Of a stretch of 64,000 bases of DNA, positions 12,822 through 23,965 are shown piece by piece. The translations under genes were made by a program, and so were the position numbers. The DNA is from Pyrrhosoma nymphula (lineage: Eukaryota > Arthropoda > Insecta > Odonata > Coenagrionidae), in contig OY754327.1 in assembly GCA_963573305.1 (NCBI GenBank), positions 187,062,386 to 187,126,385 of the forward strand. The letters run 5' to 3'. The notes beneath the pieces are model-generated. The model had not been told where the DNA came from and ran no database searches. It saw only the letters and a list, made by a program, of their open reading frames with translations. Positions within the stretch are counted from its first letter, which is position 1, and every line of letters begins with the position of its first letter.

Positions 12822-13014
12822 TTTTAATAAAAACAGGCACTTAGTTATAATTCCACACTTTATTTTATACAACACGACCTACGTTTCAGCATCTCATGCT
12901 GATGATGGCATGAGATGCTGAAACGTAGGTCGTGTTGTTTAAAATAAAGTGTGGAATCATAACCCAGTGCCTTTTTATTAATAATGAAGGAGTTCCACCG
13001 AGTAACTCCAGAGA
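12822..13014 (+). mobile_element. Penelope-like solo inverted-repeat element with hammerhead core
   Basis: Two arms of about 70 bp face each other around 12899..12910. Each arm runs from the ribozyme part through AATAAA-like sequence to TGTGGAAT. The right arm is followed by a tail containing GGAGTTCCACCGAGTAACTC, equivalent to the tails of the other four elements of this type in the window. Unlike the others, I could not identify the flanking target duplication. It sits in the piggyBac-like remnant. Penelope-like retroelements are known to carry hammerhead ribozymes in their terminal repeats; assignment here is by that resemblance. Confidence 0.65.
12899..12931 (+). ncRNA. Hammerhead ribozyme-like motif
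   Basis: CTGATGA is at 12899..12905. Stem II is formed by GGCAT and ATGCT around a GAG loop. GAAA is at 12920..12923. ACGTAGGT at 12923..12930 is a nearly self-complementary stem III, and the predicted cleavage base is C12931. The upstream stem I strand is replaced by the inverted arm, so this copy may not cleave. Confidence 0.6.
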
Positions 13015-14505
13015 CCTCGTCCTATGTTCAAAATATCAGTCTTGCATAGTCGAAAATGAACGTATACCTAAATATGTAGGCATAAATTAATAGTAACGCA
13101 TCACGAAGTAAGATATTTAATATAAAAATATACGTACGCTTCTGGTCCAAGTCATTCGCTTTCATGATCGCATATAAACAAGGTTAAACTTATTTGAAAA
13201 TCTTTGGGAAATTATTTTGATATGTAAGACTCGATTTATTGTCGAAGTCTGCAAGCCGTCACGGGAAGCAGTTGAACTTCCGAGTTGTATCATCTTGAAG
13301 ACGAAAGTTACAGAAATCCAGCTGTATAATGTATTCATGTGTACAATATAACTTTCTTTTAACAATGATCATAATATAATTACACATCTACTACTATATT
13401 GTTATCCAGGGCCGCTGCCACGGCCGGCTAGAGCCAGAGCCGAACGCTGGCGGCCCGGAGTGGGTGAACGTGACGACACTGCACCCCTTTGGTCGCGCGG
13501 TTCTGCATAGATATCATTCGATATAAATTAAACGCATTTGTTGAAATATTGGACAATTACATGCTAAAAGAGGTCAGGAAATGTGAATGAGAACGCGACC
13601 AAGAACGAAGTTTTACGATGCTCCAGTTTAGAAATGCTATTTTTCATAAAATAAGTAACAACGCTTTTTTAAGATGCAAACCAGAAAATTATAGTATGTA
13701 TAGAAAACATGTCTGTCTAACAGATATTGAATAAATCCGCAATAACCTTAATATTCCCTTACTATATTTATTTCAGTGAACTCTTAAAAGTGCGATATAA
13801 TGTTATTTTAATGTACAATCGGCTGTGGAATTCTTGATTTTGTGTGAACAATAATTAGGACACGCAATGTTCTCTTTATGATGAAATATGTTATTTTGGT
13901 GTTCAAGATTGTTCATTACAAAGGACAAAGAAATGTTCGCTGTGAACATAAGAAGAGAACATTTTCAAAGATATTATACTGTTCACCAGAGTGAGCAGTA
14001 AAAAACATTGGATGGACATTAAAAGAAGATACTAAGAAATGAATAAAAATTGTGATAATTGAATGAACATAAAAGGAATTCACTGGAACACTACGTGAAC
14101 ATTGATTGGACACTATCCTTTCTGTTGCAGTAGAGGTAAAAAGGGCTTACACAAGCTTTATAACATAGGGAAGAGAGGGAACATAAGTTCTTCCTCTCGT
14201 TTTTCATCATCCACCACGTTCAAATGCTCTTCTAATTCATCCTCACTTTCTAAATATCCACTGCTACAGCTGGAATCCTTGTCGCTGCTGCTGCTCATAG
14301 CCCCATCCGTTAAAAATTCGATCACTTGTTCTTCCTCCATCAAGTTGTGCTCTTGGTACATACCTACCATAGATGTACCAACTGCATAAATTAATATCCT
14401 AACACCCCAACGGAAGTGTATATACTAAGACTAGGAATTCTCTTTCGTTCTTAAATCACCCATGCATCACGAAGTTCTATTACTCATCAATGAAAAAGCA
14501 TACAT
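13015..14505. other. Interior of hAT element, unassigned
   Basis: A GC-rich patch near 13410..13500 starting CAGGGCCGCTGCC stands out from its AT-rich surroundings. On the minus strand 14158..14370 encodes an acidic serine-rich stretch (SSSSDKDSSCSSGYLESEDE) of the kind seen at the start of DNA-transposon proteins, but nothing catalytic follows. I cannot assign either. Confidence 0.35.
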
Positions 14506-16796
14506 CAGGGTGTCCGGCGACCTGGAAAACCTTGAAAACCTGGAAAACTCAGGGAAATATTTTGTCCTGGAATACTCAGGTAAAACTCAGGGAATTTTTG
14601 AATTTTTCCGAAAAACCCTGGAAAATGGATGGCAGCCGGTTTCCATTGAGGCAGAGAGAGAGGTTTAACCTGTGTCTTTGATTGAATTATGCTTGGCTCA
14701 TAATCAGCGTAGCCTTGCGCTCCCTGTTCATTTCATACTCTTTTTGCAGCTGTGCGGCCGCTCGCAGCTTGTGCTTCAAGTGTGTGCAATTGCATAACAA
14801 GGCAAATTCCACATAGAATAATTCCCACGTAAAATGGCCGCTACGAATGGAATCGGAATTAATGCCAAAATGCGATTGTATATCTCCTTCAGCGGAAACA
14901 GAATTCCGCACGGAAATCTTGATTCCGTTTGAAGAGCCGTATGAATTGAATTCTTGGTGTTGCCAAATTTACGAGAAATCTAAACGTCTGGGCATGCGCA
15001 GTGGAATTTCCCGCTATTATACGAAAACCATTCGGCCGGCAACCTAAATGGATAATTGGGCATTGTTATATGATTGATAATCCTCACCCAATAATCTCAA
15101 CACCCCTCATTTTAGAAATGTTTTTGAAGGAGCGGAAATACATTTTGCTGTCACTGCGTGTTGAAATCACAGCCCTCGGGTTTGAAGTTGACAGGCCCTT
15201 TGTACAGGGTCAACCCAAGTTAATTATAATTCGTGTATTGTCCAACAAATACAATTTTGTTCAAATTGAATTATTTTGGGTGGTAGATCCGTACCTATAG
15301 GTATACTTTGTGATATATCACAAAGCAATTAATTCACAGTTTCCAAAATACTCATGCAAAGTTCAGTGAAGCCTTAGCGGAGAAGAGGAAAGGTACCAAA
15401 GCCTGAAGGGAAAAAGAATAATAAAGAGGTACTGAAAAAAGTTCGAGCTGCAAACCCAAAAAAAAACAATTTCTTGAAAATCTGAGAAATTTGTTGCAGA
15501 AGTTGAATCGGAAATGCACTTGTTGAGAAAAATCACACAAGTTTCTTACAGTTAACCGTTTTTGTTTATTTGTTGGTTGAAATGAAACCCATATTACTCC
15601 ACATTCCTTGTATATGTACTCTATTATTTAACTCAAAGTAGGTAGGTTCTTGACGGAATTAGCTCTGATGTAGTTAAAGTGATATCAGGTGTCCCACAAG
15701 GAAGCGTAATCGACCCCCTTTTGTTCATTATATACATAAATGATCTATGATCTCGAATTAGCAGTAAAATACGTTTATTTGCCGACGACGCTGTCATCTA
15801 TCGTGAAATTAGAGATCACTCTGACTCTTTGAAACTCTATCATCGGATTTAAACAACGTTCATGTGTGGAGCCAAGAGTGGGGACTCGAACTTAATCTGA
15901 GCAAATGCACGGCGGTACATTTCTTGCGGAGGTCGTCCAACTATTCCCATGTATATGCTGTGGATGGTGTTCACATAAAGGCGACAGATGAATTGAAGTA
16001 TCTAGGAGTTACGATAACTTCGGACCTATCGCGGGGAACTCATTTTTGAAATATTTGTGGCAGAGCTCTGAAGAAGCTAGGATTCAACAAGCGTATTGTG
16101 GGAAGATTTTCAGATGAAAAAGTAAAAGAGAGGTGCTCTTTCGTACTCGTCCGGCCACACCTTGAATATGCAGCGAGCATATGGGATCCGGTGCAGAAAG
16201 ACTTAATCCGGGAACTTAATAAAATACATAGGAAAGCTGCGCAATTCATCAAAAACTGCTACGGGCGTATAGACAGCGTTACACAGATGTTAAGTGAATT
16301 AGGCTGGGAGCCGCTAGAGACTCGGAGGCTGCGCGCTAGGCTTAGATTACTTGAACAATTGAGAATAGATATCTTTCAGAGCGACACGGAGAACATCATA
16401 TTAGAACCCCACTATATTTCCAGGTCCGACAGAAACGATAAATTAAGAGAGATATGTTGCCGAACGGATAGGTATGGGAATTCGTTTTTCCCCCGAACAA
16501 TAAGGGACTTTAATAAATGCTAGGCGTAATTTCATTAGAGCGTTTCCTTTTTATATGTAAACTGCTGGTGTCCTAACACCCCCCGCCACACGCCTACTGA
16601 GGCGGCTTGCGGGGTAGTATGTAGATGTAGACATTTCTCGTATTTTTCAAATCAGCAAAATATGCCAATTTTAATAGAAATTCATTAAAAATATGTTAGA
16701 AATGAAGTGCGACATGACCCTGGAAAATTCAAAAATATGCCTGGAAAACCTGTAAAACTCAGAAAAAAAAGAAATTTAGATTCACCGGACACCCTG
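14506..16796. mobile_element. Element with CAGGGTGTCCGG inverted ends
   Basis: The left end is CAGGGTGTCCGGCGA (14506) and the right end is its inverse TCACCGGACACCCTG, ending at 16796. Both ends are followed inward by repeats of CCTGGAAAA. CAGGG ends suggest a hAT-like element, but the 8-bp flanks do not match, so the duplication has decayed or the ends come from two copies. It contains a LINE fragment. The motif resembles the CAGGGTGCCC termini at 48746 and 51705. Confidence 0.55.
15640..16637 (+). pseudogene. Non-LTR retrotransposon fragment (reverse transcriptase 3' half)
   Basis: The plus strand encodes SGVPQGSVIDPLLFIIYIND at about 15690, then a reverse-transcriptase catalytic loop with FADDAVIY near 15780. 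The thumb and C-terminal region follows at 15864..16523 (LNLSKCTAVHF, KYLGVTITSDLS, RPHLEYAASIWDP, and ending DFNKC). The FADD box and the HLEYA..WDP block are typical of Jockey/CR1/L2-type LINEs. The copy is 5'-truncated, as usual for LINEs, and broken by a frameshift near 15850 and a stop near 16050. It ends in a short GTAGATGTAGA repeat near 16620-16630, a common LINE 3' terminus. Confidence 0.8.
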
Positions 16797-17015
16797 ATAC
16801 TACAATACCATTTGATTACATATGTTTAAAAACAAAACAGCTTGTTTACGTCAGAGGAGTATGTCGACATTTATACAAAATTATTCTTCCATACATGTAC
16901 GCATATACCTATTCATCTTCGACGACGAAGCGTATTATGAGGACAATCAAATGACATAAGCTAAATTGTACCAAATAATACACACAAATAATAGAACATA
17001 CGGAGAAAGTCAAAA

Positions 17016-17062
17016 GTCGCATGAATGGAAAGCACCCGCTGGGTGCTTTCCATTCAAGCGAC
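17016..17062. repeat. Near-perfect palindrome
   Basis: Two 22-bp arms (17016..17037 and 17041..17062) differ at one position and are separated by the 3 bases GCT. They read GTCGCATGAATGGAAAGCACCC against its inverse. The right arm also resembles TTTCCAATCAAGCG at about 20733, near the right inverted repeat of the THAP-type element. Confidence 0.8.
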
Positions 17063-17430
17063 TCATGCGAGCCTCTCGGCATCAGACCCAGAGAACTGAT
17101 TGTGAGAAGCTGGAGAATAAAAACGGAGAGTTACGAAGAGGGGAAGTGGAGAGGGCGGGAAGGAGAGGGGAGAAGCGAGATAAGCAGCGACGACCTTGAA
17201 GCGAGGAGATTCTCGTCTGTCGCGCTAAAGCTCTGTATTTGGAAAGTACGGTCAACGTTTGATCTCGGCAAATGCCGACAATCGAGGCTTCTGATTGGTT
17301 GCTCTCTATATTTTTCGGCCTACGCGAGTCACGCGAGTGTTTTGTTAGTCAGTTGCCCGTTAGAAAGCATTGCAGTGGTTGTGTCATTCGTGAAGCAGCG
17401 TAGCGTTTTTTTTTATATTTGGTTGTCAAT

Positions 17431-17583
17431 ATGCCTCAGTGTTGTGCAGTTGGTTGTTCAACGCAGGCGAAGAAAGGGACGAAGTTATATCTTATCCCTT
17501 CGGGAGCAGGGAATGAAGTAAGAAGAAGAAAATGGCTGCAAATGATATCCGGAGCTCACTGGATTCCAAAGGTTGCCCGTGAG
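17431..17583 (+). CDS. THAP zinc-finger N-terminal exon
   Basis: ATG at 17431 opens a 51-codon frame ending exactly at a GTAAGT donor (17584). It reads MPQCCAVGCSTQAKKGTKLY and later RRRKWLQMI. This has the CxxxC pair after MPxxC, a basic stretch and the invariant Trp of the THAP domain. The second half of the finger (the C..H pair) would be in a following exon that I cannot find. A TATATTTTT at about 17308 and an ATTGGTTG box lie upstream. It could be the first exon of a P-type transposase or of a THAP cellular gene copy. Only the half-finger is directly visible. Confidence 0.5.
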
Positions 17584-18303
17584 GTAAGTTCCGAATTGTT
17601 AACGATGTTATTGTGAACGAAAGCGCTAGAATTTCATGCCTTTTTATAGCTTATATGTTTTTCGTGCAGTGATTTGGATTTATTGATAAACATAATTTCT
17701 TCATAAACGTGCAAATGCAAACCACGTGAGCAATTAATAGGTATTGTTTTATTTTTGTATAGTTGTTGATAGAATGGTGTGCCTTTATTTCTCTCACGCG
17801 TGAATCATACAGTGAATGAATGTTACCATTATTAATACACACCATTTGTGGATAAAAGTGAATTAACAAACCGCGTGCTTAATTATGAGGTCTATGTGGT
17901 GAATGTAATCAATCCATTCAAAATTGATTTGCTTGCGAAAATATGCCTCCTTATTACACACGAATTCCTACATAATCGGCTCTTTAGTGCGAACCAGGAG
18001 TTGAACATTTCCAGAGCATTGTTATTTTTATTGTCCTTGACATATTTCCTCGTGATAGCCTTAGTTCTGTAACGCCAACTAATCTTATTAAGATCACAAT
18101 GAGAAACGATTGTCTATGAATGGATGTTGTACTATTACAATAGGCATCAGGGGAGTGGGTTTTTTATCATGTCCACGAAAGCATCTCTTTTCATATCTGT
18201 CTACTGCTGCTTTCATGCAGCTAAGTGCAAATTGATTTTTCCTGGATAATTTGTTTATCTCAGTCGCTATATATGTTTAACTCCCAAAACGTTTCCTCTC
18301 TAG

Positions 18304-18600
18304 ATCTTCACAATGATGTAACTGCAGAGGAGTTACTGGGAGAACAAGCTGATGCGAGCATACCAGCTGCAGCAGGAGTGGATATATCCCTGTGATGCAG
18401 TGACCCGGTGATGCACTCCACCCCTGCTAAGGAGAATGTCACAGAGGAAATTGAGGAACTAAGGAGGGAACTTATGTCATTGAAGAGGGAGATCGTAAAT
18501 GTGTGTGTTTCACTATAAAGGATTGCGTGCCATGTTTGCTGTGCTGATGACATTGTGTGCCCCTCACTACATTGCGTCACATATCAAGTGCTATTGAAAA
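18304..18600 (+). pseudogene. Possible second exon of the THAP protein (coiled coil)
   Basis: A CTCTCTAG acceptor precedes 18304. The following frame gives DVTAEELLGEQADAS, and after a stop and a shift EEIEELRRELMSLKREI, a heptad-like stretch that could be a leucine zipper. P-element proteins have a coiled coil after the THAP finger. Stops at about 18392 and 18518 show decay. The link to the exon at 17431 is inferred from order only. Confidence 0.3.
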
Positions 18601-20720
18601 CAAGCTCAAACTTAATGAAATTATAGCTATGTTGACTGATTCGTCCAGATGCTGTGATAATGTTCATCGATACCATTCAGGTTCTCAAATTAATACCAAG
18701 GCAATTAGAGCTAGCTAATGACCATCTTCAAAGAAAGACCATCCGATAACTATAGTAAGTGTGCAAACTATTAACCGCATTAACCCTTCTTCACCTACAT
18801 TCATTTTTGTTGTGTTTACTGATTTTTATGGTATTAAATTATGGAATGGCATTAAAAGTGTGAAAAATGCGTAGTAAGTGTTGGAGAAGACATAACAGCA
18901 ATCAGTTCATAGTTTCTACTATTGACAAAATTAAAATGTGGAATCTATGTGAATTGAAGTGAATTTAGTGACTAGTGAATTGCTCTTGTCTTGAAAGTGT
19001 GGTTGTTTACGTCCCAGTGAAGGGATAAACAGTGTAGTGTTTTATTATTCTTCATTCAGTGAATGTTGCCACCCCAAGCGTCATCTTTTTATTTCATTGA
19101 ATTGTTGTGTCCAATGTGATTTTGTTGAAATAATTAATCCGTATGCATTTAAGGCAGGTGATGACTAATTAGCAATAGGCAATTGAATTTGTCCTTGGCA
19201 GGGATTATTGTGTTATTTTATAGTATCGTAAATTGTGAGTGTGGAGTCCAAGTGAAAGGGTGATGATTTTTTTTCTACTTATGCCATGTAAGTTGTTTTA
19301 TTATGCTTCATTCATTAAATTTTATCACCTCAAAAGTTATCTTTTCATTTACTCGACTTGATGTCATTACCAAGTACCTATTGTTCCTTTATATTTAGTG
19401 CCGCTGTACATGTGTCTCTGGAGATGATTAATCGCTGCCATATATATATCACGGTACGTAATCATATTATTTCAGTTTCATCTACTCTGATACGGAGATC
19501 GGGAGCTACCCATTCCAAAGGAAGTGATCTGTTCTAATCCTGGGAAAACACCTGGTGCCATAGGAGTTCTCTATTTTGTGCGATTGATTAAAATTTCTAA
19601 AAATATGTTATGGATAAAAGCATGTTAAAGGTCATGTCCTTAAATAGCAGCAATAAATATACCATTGCACTCTGCGATTTATCTTTTATTTACTTCTCCA
19701 GCTAATCTAATGACTGCTGCCGAAACTTAGTGTTTGCTGAAGTGAATGACTAAGGTATGGGAAAAAGCTGATTATCTATGAGTAATCCAATTGACGTTAA
19801 GTGCAAAAAAGGAAATAACTTTATTTACTGAGGTTGCATCTAGGAAGTATAACGCTTTATTTGACTATATTCCTCATTTCTTACTGCTCTGAAATCTGTG
19901 AACATGGTTTGTTTTCGCTCTTAACCTTCAAAGGTAGTAAATTAATCGTCTTGCCTCCGCTGTCACATAGAAGTGGAAAGTTTCTTTACACGGAGTGAGG
20001 CAATGCGCAGAAAGTAAATTAGATAGTAGCATGTTAAATTAGCCGCCGTTAAAAGTCTCGTTCCGGTGCGGAGTAAGATCAGTAACGAAGCAAAGGTATC
20101 TCAAAATTCATTTCTCTCTCAATTATTGTCGCCCGTGTGATAAGCATGTCCGCTCGCAGTACCTGAAGTGCCAGGGAATCTAAGGGAGTTGTTGACGTGA
20201 AATTAACCTTAATTGAGAATGATTAAGATTACAGTGACAATACAAGGTTGGTCAGCGTCTGTTCTCTACGAGGATTCACTTCATGGTCGAAGGATTGACT
20301 TGACGTTTTACTCCTATTGCAGAGAAATATTCTATACCTAATCGATTTTGATACCTAATGGACAAGTAAGCTAATATTTATTTAGTATTATAACATTTTA
20401 AAATGCCATTCCGCCAGTTATCAACGAGAAGTCACTTAACGAGCTAGGAAAATATCGCGACGTTCCACCTGTATTGCAGACGACGCCGTCTGCTGCCGTT
20501 TGAGTCGTCTGCTGGGCTCGTATTAAACAGGCCGACTCCCGCATTTTGGAGGATAAACTTGATATGAAAATGATGTGGTATTATAGGAAATTTAATCATT
20601 CACAAGTTATCATGGCTCAAATTCGATGAAATATAGTTAATTAATTTTTATCTCGTGAAAACATGTTTAGTCCCTATCTCTCCCATGTAATGAAAGGCCA
20701 ACGATGGCTAGATGCGCAAA
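18601..20720. other. Interior of THAP-type remnant, unassigned
   Basis: About 2.1 kb of AT-rich sequence with no protein motif, tandem repeat or RNA gene that I can recognise. Confidence 0.4.
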
Positions 20721-21148
20721 GTTGACCGTACTTTCCAATCAAGCGCTTTATGTCGCGCGCGACTCCGGGGCCATCTATCTGCGGTTTGAGAATTAAAACC
20801 TTTGATACCATTTCCACGCATACCGTGAGCCCTCTAGATCACTGTTAACTCTATGGTAATACCTATGAGATAACACCACTTTTCAGGTATTTTCTGTTCT
20901 GAAATTAACAATTATATTTTAATTACATAGTGATGATATGAGTGATGCTTTTGTTAACTGATTCTTTCACAGAGGAATAATTTTTTACGTGGTTGTCTTG
21001 TTGTCTGGAATTAAGTGATATTTTTAATGGAGCCTATGGCATCAGAATCGATGGAATCGGTATTGGTAGAATCGGAATCGAAATGTCAGAACCGGAATCG
21101 GGATCGGATTCGCTAAAATTTTGGAATCGACCCATCACTACTTATAAG

Positions 21149-22811
21149 TAAATACGAAATGAATCCGCGTGTCCGCCATTTGATTCACGCATCAGGCACA
21201 TCGCGCACGTAGAAAGTTGAGCAAAACTCAACTTCGGCGACGCGAAGATAAGCGAGCGGGGCAAAACACCTGAATGGCTGCGCTTCGCTTCGTTCACATG
21301 AAACGCCTGAATGTGAGCCCACCTATTCTACTGGGAGTGAAGAAGCAGTGTTGTGGTTGGTCGAGCTGTTTCCACAGATTTTGTGGATGTGCGGGCATGG
21401 CCTGCGATACATGAGAAACCATGATCCCTCGTTCACAGCAGCCAGAAAGCACGGAAACAAAATGCCCACGTCCTTGATTTCCATCACCACAGCTCGCTTT
21501 GTTTTTTTTATTGTTTCCTTCTCGTGTTAATTTTCGTTACAAACTATTGATATGTTGACCCCAAATCTATTAATATTAATAGCATTTAGATTTTTGTTGT
21601 CAGGAAGTCCTAACGGTATCAAAATCCCTATTATTTTCAAAATATCATGATTAATTCTGCAATATTTACTGGATATTGAATCAATTTTCTCTACTTCGTC
21701 TTAAAATATTTGCGTCTTCCGATATTAAGTTATGAAATAACCACAAAGCCTTTGTAGGAAGTGCTCTCACCAATGCTTTTCTATACGTCAAAACTTTGAT
21801 AAGTTTTAATGCTAATGAATATGCGTATAAAACAAAGTAATAATAATAAACGAAAAGAGCTCCGGGGATAGAGATCTAAGATACGCTTTTGTTTTCCATG
21901 GTTCCACACAGTTGTCGTGAGCAGCAGGTTGGAGTGAGTTGGTCGTAAGTGAGGGATCTTGGAGAGGCAGAGGGGAGGTCGGGAAGGAGAGGGGAGGGGT
22001 GATAAGGCAAGAGAGGATGCGATGACCTTGGTCTTGCTCTCCACTCCGCTGGCTTCTAGCTGGTTCTCTGAGAAGCAAAAAAAGGCCTAACCATTTGCGG
22101 CTATGCCCTGAAAAATTTAATTACATCATGCATTTTTATCAACCCTTGATTTACACATTTTGATTTTACGCAACGCCTCTTTTCTCATCCCTCCAACTAA
22201 GTAAAATCGTGGTTTTACTATATGCCGTATTTCATAGCCCACAAGAAGCACTGATTTCTATGGTTAGAATTTACTATGAAAAATTATCTTCACAAGTTAA
22301 TATTAACAATTGGTAGAATGAAAATGAGATTGTTAACTTCTAAAAAATAGCAACTGTATTAAGGTTGCCAGTCATAGAACCCCAGGAATAATTTAATGAT
22401 GGAGAGAGCACATTTATGTAGTTTGCTGCCGCAATACAACTTGCAATGAAAGTGCAGCTATAGGCACTCTGACAGATATGCAAAGTCGGATTAATGAAAA
22501 TGAAGCTTAACCCTTGGCCCAGAAGATGCAGCCCGATTTTTGGGGGGAGAGAGGGCATCTTCTGGGCCAAGAGATAAGATACATACAGCATGTTAAAAAA
22601 AAACCTATCACCAGAGAGAAGAAAATTGTCGAAGTCCCTTCACATTTTCTATAACAGTCACAAGTCACATTTCTATTACGCTGCGAGAGAATTCAATGCA
22701 AATCCCATTACATAAATAGTTTTACAAACCTAAAATGCAATTAATTCTATAAACACAGTGAACTGCTAGAGACACTCAGATGACTAAAAAGTAGGATATT
22801 ATAGCACTTAC
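21149..22811. other. Nrx-IV intron with Tigger end and hairpin
   Basis: Beyond the hAT target duplication this is host intron. Near 22140..22220 is a Tigger-type right end (TTTTACGCAACGCC..GTGGTTTTACTATA), similar to the end at about 33050. A GC-rich purine tract (GGGGAGG repeats) lies at about 21955-22010. A perfect hairpin is annotated separately at 22513. No host exon is seen. Confidence 0.5.
22513..22571. repeat. Hairpin with 17-bp perfect stem
   Basis: CTTGGCCCAGAAGATGC at 22513..22529 is exactly inverted at 22555..22571 around a G-rich 25-base loop. TTAACC overlaps the left side (22508-22513), so this could be a small piggyBac-type or MITE terminus. It could also be a transcribed hairpin. 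No target duplication was identified. Confidence 0.7.
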
Positions 22812-22991
22812 CACTGTTAGAAATCATTATGATCATGTATTCTCCAGATATGTCGGAAAACATTCCAAGCAAAAACCCTTTGGGGTGGGTAGTGGTGAAT
22901 CCCACCCTGATTTTCTCAGAAATGGTGGAGCGGTAGCTGCCAACAAAGTTGTACTTCACTAGAGAGCTGGGCCGCATGGTCACACCAATTT
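22812..22991 (-). CDS. Nrx-IV: Neurexin IV exon (start of last laminin-G domain)
   Basis: A 180-bp exon with acceptor TGCAG (plus strand CTGCA from 22992) and donor GTAAGTG (22805..22811). Two bases at the start complete a Glu codon begun in the exon at 31189, and one base at the end begins the Gly codon of the exon at 5564. It encodes EIGVTMRPSSLVKYNF, then SEKIRVGFTTTHPKGFLLGM and EYMIIMISNSG. This is the first half of the last laminin-G domain, directly after the EGF module. The order EGF then laminin-G, and these strings, match insect neurexin IV. The 17.1-kb intron on its 3' side contains the 14-kb hAT. Confidence 0.92.
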
Positions 22992-23705
22992 CTGCACATG
23001 GAAAATAAATATAGACATATATTAAGGGCTGATAATAAGAATTAAAAAACAATGCAGTACTTAGGCTACGAGGTATCGACAGAAACAAGGTCCGTTTTGG
23101 ACTTTTTTATGACTTTACAGCAGTATCCATGGTAGATACTCTCCAAGACCTTCTGCAGATAACTTCAAGTGCATTTTTCCGTTATCTACAAATGGTTGAG
23201 TTACTATACAAGGGAAATACAGTAGTCTGGATAAGAAGTTCCCACGTAAGTTTATTTCATTAAGTCCCAAAATAAAACTCATAAGGTGTATACATATTCA
23301 GTATTCTATTTTACAGTTGTGGAGTCGTCTTGTTTTGTTATTCCTTTGTTCGTCAGCTGCTATCGAGGTTACAGCCGTAAATCACGAGTGGAGGCGCTGG
23401 CGTTCAGTCGCCCTGCTTCGACACTCAACCAAGGCTACCAGTCATTCGCTAATCTAAACCTAGCAGCAGTGCAACATTCCTCCTATGTGCTGTGGTGTTC
23501 TCTCATTCTCCAATCAACATGCTGGTCACCCTCTTGGCGACTCACCGAGCTACAGCGCTTCCTCTGCTGCCTGCTAATCTCCTCGGCCCATCTACTAACG
23601 GTGTATTCCAGAACCAACATTATTCTTTTTTTGTAATCTAATTGATTTTGTTTTCCATGTAATTTTTTTGTAATTTTAATCCCAATTAAAATTAGGAGTT
23701 ATATA
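22992..23705. other. Nrx-IV intron, unassigned
   Basis: A CAGTAGTCTGGATAAG end-like motif near 23219 suggests another Tigger fragment, without a partner. A 116-codon open frame at 23286 has no recognisable domain and no exon-like context. Confidence 0.4.
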
Positions 23706-23726
23706 CAGTCAACTTACAATCATTTA

Positions 23727-23965
23727 ATGTCAATGGAGGCAGGCGATACTTTATGGAATTTAGTTGCACTGAACATGTTAAATGAAAAACTTTGTACTAT
23801 TCCACAATATGATGTATATTTTTTCCCAATCGATTTCGACGTCTTAAGTGTCATTTTCAAGGTATGTATACCTTGAAAATGACGCTAAGACGTCGAAATC
23901 GATTGAGAAAAAAAATATACATCATATTGTGGAATAGTACAAAGTTTTTCATTTAACATGTTCAG
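23727..23965 (-). mobile_element. Penelope-like solo inverted-repeat element, variant core
   Basis: Flanked by a perfect 12-bp duplication TACAATCATTTA (23715..23726 and 23966..23977). It has two arms of about 95 bp facing each other around 23871. It lies in the minus orientation: its tail, read on the minus strand, is at 23727..23765 and contains AAATTCCATAAAGTATCGCC, matching the tails of the elements at 27407 and 41385. The ribozyme region keeps GAAA and the palindrome ATCGAT but has CTTGAAAATGA in place of CTGATGA, so cleavage is doubtful. Confidence 0.75.

Larger units (their letters stand above)
17239..20738 (+). mobile_element. THAP-type (P-element-like) remnant
   Basis: TTGGAAAGTACGGTCAAC at 17239..17256 recurs inverted at 20721..20738, an 18-bp perfect inverted repeat 3.5 kb apart that brackets an exon encoding the start of a THAP zinc finger. 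THAP fingers are the DNA-binding domain of P-element transposases. No transposase catalytic domain remains, so this would be an internally deleted or decayed copy. The target duplication is not evident. It lies inside the 14-kb hAT element. Confidence 0.5.
7128..21140 (+). mobile_element. 14-kb hAT element with nested insertions
   Basis: The termini are TAGTGATGGGTCGATTC (7128) and its exact reverse complement ending at 21140, a 17-bp perfect inverted repeat. The 8-bp target duplication CTTATAAG is present at 7120..7127 and 21141..21148. Both ends carry several copies of GGAATC/GATTCC, as expected for transposase-binding subterminal repeats. An 8-bp duplication, these ends and an internal BED-finger transposase place it in the hAT superfamily. 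About 11 kb after the transposase holds other families (piggyBac-like, LINE, CAGGGTGTCC-ended and THAP-type), so most of its length is later insertion. Confidence 0.88.

Noticed and set aside
23286..23636. Open frame of 116 codons
   Set aside because: No domain, no splice or start context, and composition like the surrounding intron.
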